A DNA stretch of 64,000 bases. It comes from [Pseudopropionibacterium] massiliense (GTDB taxonomy: Bacteria; Actinomycetota; Actinomycetes; Propionibacteriales; Propionibacteriaceae). The position numbers and the translations under genes are program-made. This document shows, piece after piece, positions 57,749 to 64,000 of this stretch. Under the pieces are notes generated by a model. That model was not told the origin of the DNA, made no database searches, and worked only from the letters and a program-made list of their open reading frames with translations. Position 1 is the stretch's first letter, and the number at the start of each line of letters is the position of its first letter. The stretch lies in NCBI RefSeq assembly GCF_900607225.1, contig NZ_LR027842.1:522088-586087 (forward strand), read 5' to 3'.

Positions 57749-59263
57749 TCAGCCGACCGGGTTGAAGGTGGCCTTCGCCAGCCAGGGAACCGACTGGACG
57801 GAGGTGAAGTTCTCCAGCCCGGCCCGGTACGCGGCCACCTGCTTCTGGTAGCCCCAGATCAGGTCACCGCCCTGGTCGTGGATCTCCTTGCTGATCTCAC
57901 CCACCAGCTTCTTCTGTTCCGCCGCGTCCAGCGTCGCGGTGGCCTTCGTCAGGTTCTGCTGGATCGTCTCGGAGGTGAAACCGGACAGGTTGAACGGGTA
58001 GTCGGGCATGACCTGGCTGCGGAACTCGGTGATGGGGTTGCGGTTGATCCAGTAGGCGGTCGCCGCCTGTGCCTGGTGCAGTTCCTCCAGGTTGCTGTAG
58101 TAGGTCTGCGGATCGCGTTTGTCGACGGTGACCTGCACCCCCACCTCGGCGAACTCCTGGGCCATCAGCTCGGCCGAGGAAACCATGCCCGGCAGCATGT
58201 CGGCGGCGACGATCGTGAAGGACGTGATTCCCTTCTCCGCGAAGATGCGCTTGGCCTCCTCCTTGTTCGCCACGGTCTGGGCCACATCCTCCGGGTAGCT
58301 GTCGTAGCCCTTGCCGAGCATGTCGTTGGCGACCTCACCGGTGGATCCGAGGACGGTGTTGACCAGCTTGTCCCGGTCCACGGCGAGTTTCGCGGCCCGC
58401 CGCACCTCCGGGTCGTTGAAGGGCGCGACGCGGGTGTTGAGCGCCAGCTCCAGGGCCGCCGCGGACTCCAGGGTGGCGTCGGCCACCTTGACGTCAGGCG
58501 CCCCGGACAGGGTCGTGAGGGCGGCCGCGTTGAGGCCGGTGGCGAGGTCTATCTCGCCGGTGCGCAGGGCGTTGGCCTGGGCCGTCGAGTCGGGAATCGG
58601 CACGAAGGTGACCTGCGGGATGGCCGGGGTGCCGTCCCAGTACTTGTCGTTGGCGTGCAGCTGGTAGCCGGTGCTGGGATCCCCCTTGTCGACGACGAAG
58701 GGCCCGGCGCCGATGCCGGTGAAAGCGCCCTTCGGGGCGATCGTGGAGAACATTCCCAGCGAGGACTCGAGGAAGTCGGAGGCGGGTTTCTTCAGTTTCA
58801 GCGTGGCCGTGGACCCGGAAGCGCTGGAGGCCTCGAAGTCGATGTCGGAGTACAGGCTGGCGTAGCTGGGGGACTGGGCCAGATGGGACAGGGAGTCCAG
58901 GACGTCCTGCCCGGTGGCGGCGGTGCCGTCGGAATAGGTCAGGCCGTCGCGCAGCGTGACGGTCCACTCATCGGCGGTGGCGTTGGGTTCGATGGACTTG
59001 GCCAGGGACAGCGCCGCCCCTTCCTTGGTCATGACCGCCAGGGAGTCGTAGACGTTGAACGCCAGCATCATCGAACCCGGTGAGGTGGCGGTGACCGGGT
59101 CGAGGGAGTCGGTCGGCGCGAAGAGCGCCCCGATCCTGACCGGCTGGGAAGGGCCCGAGGCCGAGGGGGAGCTGCCGCCACCGGAACCGGAAGCGCATCC
59201 GGTCAGTCCCAGGGCGGCGGCCACGATGACGGCGCCCAGTCGCAATCTCCAAGGTTTCATCAT
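57749..59263 (-). CDS. ABC transporter substrate-binding lipoprotein (family 5, peptide/nickel type)
   Basis: A 504-residue SBP_bac_5 lipoprotein: signal VIVAAALGLTGC with lipobox LTGC, a Gly/Ser-rich linker, then TDSLDPVTATSPGSMMLAFN and the family-typical WTVTLRDGLTYSDGTAATGQ. Such proteins bind oligopeptides, nickel chelates or metal-opine complexes outside the cell. AGGA lies directly before two consecutive ATG codons. It is third in the operon after two siderophore-type half-transporters, which favours a metal-chelate ligand over simple peptides (inference). Confidence 0.93.
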   Translation of the reverse strand: MMKPWRLRLGAVIVAAALGLTGCASGSGGGSSPSASGPSQPVRIGALFAPTDSLDPVTATSPGSMMLAFNVYDSLAVMTKEGAALSLAKSIEPNATADEWTVTLRDGLTYSDGTAATGQDVLDSLSHLAQSPSYASLYSDIDFEASSASGSTATLKLKKPASDFLESSLGMFSTIAPKGAFTGIGAGPFVVDKGDPSTGYQLHANDKYWDGTPAIPQVTFVPIPDSTAQANALRTGEIDLATGLNAAALTTLSGAPDVKVADATLESAAALELALNTRVAPFNDPEVRRAAKLAVDRDKLVNTVLGSTGEVANDMLGKGYDSYPEDVAQTVANKEEAKRIFAEKGITSFTIVAADMLPGMVSSAELMAQEFAEVGVQVTVDKRDPQTYYSNLEELHQAQAATAYWINRNPITEFRSQVMPDYPFNLSGFTSETIQQNLTKATATLDAAEQKKLVGEISKEIHDQGGDLIWGYQKQVAAYRAGLENFTSVQSVPWLAKATFNPVG

Positions 59264-59299
59264 TCCTGCTTTCTCGTGTCGTTGTTCGTTTTCCTCGTC

Positions 59300-61057
59300 T
59301 CAGACCAGGGACCATCCGCTGGCGCTGCTCCTGTACTCCCAGAAGTCACGGTAGGGGCCCTCGGTGCCCACGAGGTCGTCGTGCCGGCCCTGCTGCGCGA
59401 CGTGGCCGTCGGCTCCCAGCACCACCACCTGGTCGGCGGCGGCGATGGTCTCCAGTTTGTGGGCGATGACGATCAGCGTCGAGGAGCGTCTCAGTTCCTC
59501 CATCGCGGACACGATGTTCGCCTCGTTCTCGGCGTCGAGTGCGCTGGTGGCCTCGTCGAGGAGCACGATGGGCGCCCGTTTCAGCAGGGCGCGGGCGATG
59601 GAGACGCGTTGCCGTTCACCACCGGACAGGGCCCGGCCGCCCTCGCCGACACGGGTTTCCCAACCGTCGGGGAGGCGCTCGACGATCTCCGTCGCCCCCG
59701 CCAGGGCGGCGGCGCGGCGCACCTCGTCGTCGGTGGCATCCGGGCGGCCGAGACGGATGTTGGCCTCCAGCGTGTCGTCGAACAGGTAGACGTCCTGGAA
59801 GACCATCGACAGCTGCGACATCAGGTCCTCGGTGGTCAGCTGTTTCACGTCCACCCCGCCGATCCGGAGCTGCCCCGAGTCCACGTCGTAGAAGCGCGCG
59901 ATCAGGCGGGCGATGGTGGTCTTGCCGCTGCCGGAGGGGCCGACGAGCGCGCACATCGAACCGCTCGGCACCGACATCGACACCCCGCGCAGCACCGGAA
60001 CGTCGGGCTGGTAGCCGAAGTCGACGTCGACCAGTTCGACGGTTCCGTCGGAGGGTGTCGCGGTGGAGACGTCGGGTTCGGGCAGCACGGGGGAGTCCAT
60101 GACCTGATCGATGTGGTTCATCATCTGCCTGCGTTCCTCGAAGCCGACCACCATGGCCCCGATGTTGCTCAGCATCGTCATGAATCGCAGGCACATGCCG
60201 ATGGTGACGATCGCCCGGAGCGGGGAGAGCTGCGACGACAGGGCCAGGGACGCGGACAGGATGATCATGGCGACGACCACGAGCTGGGCGATGGCACCGT
60301 TGACCATGTTGCCGAAGGCCTCCCACGCGAAGGCGCGTCGCGAGTCGCGGTGGTTGGCGTCGAACGCGTCCCGCAACCCGGGAGGGGTCTGCGCGTGGCA
60401 GGAACGCAGGGCTCCCTGGCAGCGGGAGAACTCGACGATACGGGCCGCCAGTTCGACCTCAGAGGGTTCGGCGATGGCCTTGCCGTGGTTCAGGAGGCGT
60501 CGCCCGATGACGAGACCCACGGTCAGCACGGGAGCCGCGCAGGTCAGCAGCAGCCCGAGCCGCCAGTCCCAGAACCAGGCGCCGATTCCGATGACGACGC
60601 AGGCTGCCACGTCGACCCGTAGCTTGTACAGGAAGTGCGCCACCGACTGCGTCAGGGAGAACATCTCCTGGGTTGCCATCCGCGACATCGAGCCCGCCGA
60701 CGACGGGGTGAACCAGGCCAGGGGCAGGCGCGCGACCTTGTCGCCGATGCTGTGATGGACGCTCTGCATGAAGCCGAGCGCCCCCAGGTATCCGGTGCGG
60801 GTGCCGATGAAGTCGACGACCAGAGTGACGACGGCGGTGGCGAGCAGAACCGCCAGCCAGCCGCCGAAACCCAGCCCCCAGGCCGGGGCGCCCGTCGCCA
60901 GGGCGGTGGAGGCCGGCAGCAGCGCCAGCAGGGAGAACCCGGACAGTGCTCCCGCCACGATGCCGATGTTGAATCCCAAGGTCATCCGCCGCCACTGGAG
61001 CGGCGCCATGAGACGGCGGTAGCGGGGCAGCAGCGCGTTGCGGTTGATGTCACTCAT
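59300..61057 (-). CDS. ABC half-transporter (permease-ATPase), IrtB/YbtQ-like
   Basis: A 585-residue type IV-fold ABC half-transporter. Six membrane segments (about residues 25-300), then Walker A GPSGSGKTTIA, Q-loop MVFQDVYLFDDT, signature LSGGERQRVSIARAL, Walker B IVLLDEATSALDAENE and H-loop VIAHKLET. AGGAGG lies seven bases before the ATG, which overlaps the stop of its partner (ATGA). In known IrtAB and YbtPQ systems a pair like this imports the Fe-siderophore although its fold is that of exporters. Confidence 0.92.
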   Translation of the reverse strand: MSDINRNALLPRYRRLMAPLQWRRMTLGFNIGIVAGALSGFSLLALLPASTALATGAPAWGLGFGGWLAVLLATAVVTLVVDFIGTRTGYLGALGFMQSVHHSIGDKVARLPLAWFTPSSAGSMSRMATQEMFSLTQSVAHFLYKLRVDVAACVVIGIGAWFWDWRLGLLLTCAAPVLTVGLVIGRRLLNHGKAIAEPSEVELAARIVEFSRCQGALRSCHAQTPPGLRDAFDANHRDSRRAFAWEAFGNMVNGAIAQLVVVAMIILSASLALSSQLSPLRAIVTIGMCLRFMTMLSNIGAMVVGFEERRQMMNHIDQVMDSPVLPEPDVSTATPSDGTVELVDVDFGYQPDVPVLRGVSMSVPSGSMCALVGPSGSGKTTIARLIARFYDVDSGQLRIGGVDVKQLTTEDLMSQLSMVFQDVYLFDDTLEANIRLGRPDATDDEVRRAAALAGATEIVERLPDGWETRVGEGGRALSGGERQRVSIARALLKRAPIVLLDEATSALDAENEANIVSAMEELRRSSTLIVIAHKLETIAAADQVVVLGADGHVAQQGRHDDLVGTEGPYRDFWEYRSSASGWSLV

Positions 61058-62892
61058 CGGTGGTCCTCCTCGGCGGGAACGGCATCCGACAGGTCGCCGC
61101 TCTGGCGCAGCAACGCCCGGTAGTGGGGTTCGCCCTGCAGCTCCTCGTGGGTGCCCGCCGCTTTGATGCGTCCTTGTTTCATCACCACGATCCGGTGGGC
61201 TCCCCGGATGGCGGCGGGCCGGTGGGCGATCACCAGCACGGTGCGGCCCTTCACCAGGGTCGTCAGGGCCTGCTGGATCTCGGCCTCGGACTCCGGATCG
61301 GCGAAGGCGGTGGCCTCGTCGAGGAGCAGCACCGGGGCGTCGATCAGGATCGCCCTGGCGATCGCGATCCGCTGTTCCTGCCCGCCCGACAGCGACGTGT
61401 CGGTGCCGATGACGGTGTCGTAGCCGTCGGGAAGCGACATCACGAAGTCGTCGATCCTGGCCATTCCCGCGGCCCGTCTGACCTCGTCGAGGGTCGCTCC
61501 CGGGCGGCCCAGGGCTATGTTGTCGCGGACCGTGGCCCGCAGCAGCTGGGCGTCCTGGAGCACGAACGAGACCTGCGAGTAGAGGGTCTCCTCCGACAGC
61601 TGCCTCAGGTCGACCCCGCCGAGCCGGATGCTCCCGGAATCCGGGTCGGCGAAGCGGGCGATCAGCGTCGCCAGGGTGGACTTGCCGGACCCGGAGGGAC
61701 CCAGGAGGGCCGTCACGGTTCCCTCCTCCAGCGTGAGGCTGACATCGTCGACGGCGAGGGTGTCGCCGTAGGAGAAACTGACATGGTCGAGTTCGACGGT
61801 GTGGCCCTGCGGTGTCTGCGGCGTCTCGGGGTGGGGCAGGATCGGGGTGTCGAGGATGGTGCACAGCCGGATCGCCGCGGCCCCGGCCATCTGGTAGGAC
61901 CAGGAGATCGAGGAGACGACCTGCACGGCGCCGGGCAGCACCAGCGCGATCAGGGTCGTCGTGAGCACCTTGGGCAGCGTGACGGCGCCGGCCTGGATCA
62001 GCAGGGCCCCGCCGCCCAGGTTCACCACGAGCAGCAGCGGAATGGAGATCCACGCCATGGAGATGCAGCTGATCGAGACCAGGGGCAGCGCCCAGGCGCG
62101 GAAGAACCTGGAGAACTGGTCGGCGGAATCCAGGTAGGCGGCGTGCGCCTTCCCGACCCGCCCGAAGGCCTTGACCACCGAGATCCCGGCGACGAACTCG
62201 GCCATGGTGGAGGAGACCTTCGCCAGCTTCGCGTCCATCTCGGCGGTCTTCTCCGGCATGCCCTTCATGGAGACGGCGTAGGTGGCCACGTGCAGCGGGA
62301 TCGTGGCGATGCTGAGCAGCCCCAGCCGCCAGTCCAGCCAGAAGGCCAGACAGAGCAGGGCCAGCGGGGTCACCACCGCGTTGAGGATCTCGACGGGACC
62401 GTGGGCGATCACGGTGTGAACGGCGTGGGCATCGTCCTGGATGCCCTTGCGGATCAGCCCCGAGGTGGATTCGGTGAACCACGACAGGGGAGCCTGCGCC
62501 AGGCGTTGCGTGATGCCTCGCTGCAGTTGGGTCCGCAGCTTCAGGTCGGCGACGTGGGTGATGAGCAGGCCGACGAAGTACAGCAGCAACTGGGTGGAGA
62601 AGGCGCCGATCAGCAACCCGATCGCCGGCCAGGCCCGGTCGGCGTCGACGGCCGTGCCGGTCTCGTGGGCGGCCAGCAGGAGGTCACCGAGCTGGACGAG
62701 GGCGATGTAGGGGGCGGTCGTGAGGATGGCCGACGCGATCACGAACGCCTGCCCCAGCCGTTGCAGTCCGCGTACCGGGGCGGCCAGGCGTTTGATCGCC
62801 GCCTGCCCCTCCCTCGCCTTCCGTTTGTTCTCCGCGGTCGGATCGGCCTGGTGTTGGTCCGGTTCGACGCGGTCGACTTCCTGCGTCGTCAT
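61054..62892 (-). CDS. ABC half-transporter (permease-ATPase), YbtP/IrtA-like without siderophore-reductase domain
   Basis: A 612-residue half-transporter: six membrane segments (about 50-320), Walker A GPSGSGKSTLA, Q-loop FVLQDAQLLRAT, signature LSGGQEQRIAIARAI and Walker B VLLLDEATAFADPESE. The DEATAFADPE sequence in place of DEATSALD is characteristic of siderophore-importing half-transporters. There is no N-terminal siderophore-interacting domain, unlike mycobacterial IrtA. ATG at 62892 with GAGG eight bases upstream is preferred over the GTG at 62901. It is the first gene of the leftward operon and divergent from tetR. Confidence 0.92.
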   Translation of the reverse strand: MTTQEVDRVEPDQHQADPTAENKRKAREGQAAIKRLAAPVRGLQRLGQAFVIASAILTTAPYIALVQLGDLLLAAHETGTAVDADRAWPAIGLLIGAFSTQLLLYFVGLLITHVADLKLRTQLQRGITQRLAQAPLSWFTESTSGLIRKGIQDDAHAVHTVIAHGPVEILNAVVTPLALLCLAFWLDWRLGLLSIATIPLHVATYAVSMKGMPEKTAEMDAKLAKVSSTMAEFVAGISVVKAFGRVGKAHAAYLDSADQFSRFFRAWALPLVSISCISMAWISIPLLLVVNLGGGALLIQAGAVTLPKVLTTTLIALVLPGAVQVVSSISWSYQMAGAAAIRLCTILDTPILPHPETPQTPQGHTVELDHVSFSYGDTLAVDDVSLTLEEGTVTALLGPSGSGKSTLATLIARFADPDSGSIRLGGVDLRQLSEETLYSQVSFVLQDAQLLRATVRDNIALGRPGATLDEVRRAAGMARIDDFVMSLPDGYDTVIGTDTSLSGGQEQRIAIARAILIDAPVLLLDEATAFADPESEAEIQQALTTLVKGRTVLVIAHRPAAIRGAHRIVVMKQGRIKAAGTHEELQGEPHYRALLRQSGDLSDAVPAEEDHR

Positions 62893-62930
62893 CAAATGCA
62901 CCTCGAAGGATTAGGAAACACTCTTCGCTA

Positions 62931-62949
62931 TTCGATGAGGTTCACCTTA
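62931..62949. promoter_or_regulatory. Candidate DtxR/IdeR-type iron box
   Basis: TTCGATGAGGTTCACCTTA matches the actinobacterial iron box TTAGGTTAGGCTCACCTAA at 14 of 19 positions, best in the right half. It lies 39 bp upstream of the half-transporter ATG in the divergent promoter. The consensus is from memory and no score was computed. Confidence 0.4.
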
Positions 62950-62972
62950 ACGCCGCCCTGTGACATGGGCAA

Positions 62973-62988
62973 ACGGTACGTTAACCGT
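62973..62988. promoter_or_regulatory. Probable TetR operator at the tetR start
   Basis: ACGGT-acgtta-ACCGT is a perfect inverted repeat ending at the base before the tetR ATG. TACGTT inside it (62977-62982) is placed as a -10 for a leaderless tetR message, so a bound regulator would block its own transcription. Confidence 0.5.
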
Positions 62989-63648
62989 ATGAAATCACGC
63001 GGGAGACGTACCGGTCCGAAACCGGGCTTCGCCTACGAGGACGTCGTCACTGCCGCCCTGGAGATCGGGATCCGTGACTTCACCCTCACCGGGGTGGCCA
63101 AACGCCTGGGGGTCGGCACCCCGGCGCTGTACCGCACCATCGAGTCGCGGGACGACCTGCTGCGCGGCTGCCTGAAACGGCTGGTCCGGGAGTACGAGTC
63201 CCCGATTCCCGACGTCGGTTGGCGGGACCTGCTGCGACATCAGGCCGATCGGATGTGGGAGCTGCTGGATCGATACCCCGGGCTCGCGGAGACCCTGCTG
63301 GTGGTCACGTGGGCGCACCACTACTTCGCCACGGGCGTGAAGGCCGGCACCGATGCGCTCGTCGAACGGGGTTTCAGCCCGGACGATGCGGCGCTCGCCG
63401 TGGACTTCATCGGTGACACCGTGCTCTGTACCCACATGGTGATCGAGGCATACCGGGAGGCGGTCCCGATACGCGACGGTGGGGCGGCGACCGGACTGGA
63501 GGCCGCTGCCGAGAACTTCGCCCGCGAGGATGTGGCCAAACAGTTACCGGAGCAGCTCGCCCCCAACGATGACTGGGCGGACCGCGGATTCCTGGACCGC
63601 AAGATCGAGTTCATCATCGAGGGCATGGCTCGGCGGGTCGGCGAGTGA
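62989..63648 (+). CDS. TetR-family transcriptional regulator
   Basis: A 219-residue regulator. The HTH reads FAYEDVVTAALEIGIRDFTL followed by TGVAKRLGVGTPALYRTIES, and the C-terminal part resembles the TetR_C ligand-binding domains of tetracycline-type repressors (LLRHQADRMWELLDRYPGLA). The ATG lies at the end of the palindrome; no ribosome site precedes it and the message may be leaderless. It most likely represses the divergent import operon and itself. Confidence 0.93.
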   Translation: MKSRGRRTGPKPGFAYEDVVTAALEIGIRDFTLTGVAKRLGVGTPALYRTIESRDDLLRGCLKRLVREYESPIPDVGWRDLLRHQADRMWELLDRYPGLAETLLVVTWAHHYFATGVKAGTDALVERGFSPDDAALAVDFIGDTVLCTHMVIEAYREAVPIRDGGAATGLEAAAENFAREDVAKQLPEQLAPNDDWADRGFLDRKIEFIIEGMARRVGE

Positions 63649-63744
63649 AATAGGTGGGTGAGCCGTTCCTGCTGGGCGGGGTGCGTCTGCTTCAAGCGGA
63701 CGGTGAGGCAGCGAAACACACTGAACGTCCACGCGTTGCTTCCG

Positions 63745-63762
63745 GCACCTGGCGCCAAGTGC
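63745..63762. repeat. 18-bp near-perfect palindrome
   Basis: GCACcTGGCGCCAaGTGC has one mismatched pair. It lies 97 bp after the tetR stop in the 63649-63927 gap, which holds no gene I can support. It may be a terminator stem or an operator for the lipoprotein gene that follows. Confidence 0.35.
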
Positions 63763-63927
63763 TGTCGGTCCTTCTTGCTCCCGGGCGAACCGGCTCGTGG
63801 GGCCCTTAACTTTTGGTCAGAGTTTCGTCTGGTGTCCTGTGGGGTTCTGTTGTTGGTTCTAGTGTCGTGGGATTCCCGGGTTGGAGATGCTGGTTCGGGG
63901 TTGTGGCACCAATGGAGGTGTTGGGTG

Positions 63928-64000
63928 ATGAGTGGTTGTGTGGGGCGGGCCGTTGTGGTGGGGGTGGCGGTTGTTGTGTTGGTGTGTTCGTGTAGTGGTG
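63928..64000 (+). CDS. Lipoprotein, N-terminus only (3' end outside window)
   Basis: The frame reads MSGCVGRAVVVGVAVVVLVC, then SCSG, a lipoprotein signal peptide with lipobox LVCSC, running off the right edge. GGAGG lies nine bases before the ATG. The 63800-64000 sequence is very rich in G and T (gtt, gtg, ttg codons) and unlike the C-rich codon use elsewhere in the window. Confidence 0.6.
   Translation, partial: MSGCVGRAVVVGVAVVVLVCSCSG

Noticed and set aside
59300..62482. A 1060-codon frame that would fuse the two half-transporters
   Set aside because: Its first half is out of frame with the upstream transporter and has no membrane segments; the real genes overlap by ATGA at 61054-61057.

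Overview
The window is very GC-rich DNA with dense, often overlapping genes, GTG/TTG starts and several starts that look leaderless. This is typical of an actinobacterium. Gene content (five-module NRPS, glpF-glpK, an erm(X)-like methyltransferase with an RLR leader, actinobacterial-type CoaBC) fits a host-associated member of the Propionibacteriaceae such as Arachnia, but that placement is inference and not shown directly.

1-19.8 kb: a nonribosomal peptide operon. A giant NRPS entering from the left edge has four C-A-T modules (first C domain cut by the window edge). It overlaps by ATGA a second protein in which C-A-T, a thioesterase with Cys in place of the nucleophile Ser, and a complete MFS exporter are one polypeptide. 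A type II thioesterase overlaps it, and a CPBP-family membrane protease follows. The encoded MFS exporter suggests a secreted small peptide, possibly a siderophore. 20.0-25.3 kb: an MMPL transporter with a degenerate ABC-ATPase-like tail, translationally coupled to a YhgE/Pip-type heptad-repeat membrane protein.

25.4-47 kb: a plastic region with many broken genes. Two AAA ATPase/DUF4143 proteins are each preceded by four direct repeats of exactly 23 bp; the two arrays share period and copy number but not sequence. A DUF4143 remnant, a Fic enzyme, an SDR/TetR-remnant cassette bounded by 31-bp direct repeats, an ABC-2 exporter with a divergent LuxR-type two-component system, an orphaned RelB/DinJ antitoxin with a truncated YafQ toxin, and a set of aldo/keto reductases, flavodoxins, hydrolases and LysR regulators follow. 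Several of the last group are decayed: a nonsense codon in a flavodoxin, a frameshift in an aldo/keto reductase, a LysR remnant and a chimeric hydrolase. The decayed LysR remnant and the intact LysR share the same palindromic upstream region.

47-51 kb: housekeeping, with glycerol facilitator and glycerol kinase ending in a strong hairpin, then coaBC. 51.1-54.4 kb: an ArsR-SRPBCC pair with a clear promoter/operator, an erm-type 23S rRNA methyltransferase with an 18-residue RLR leader peptide, an overlapping HTH-only AraC regulator, a 27-bp perfect inverted repeat and a deleted hydrolase. 54.6-63.6 kb: a divergent locus read as tetR versus a six-gene import operon: an IrtAB/YbtPQ-like pair of half-transporters followed by a dipeptide/nickel-type ABC importer. 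A DtxR/IdeR-like box lies in the shared promoter, so this may be the uptake half of a metallophore pathway; the link to the NRPS is inference. The right edge cuts a lipoprotein gene of unusual G/T-rich composition.
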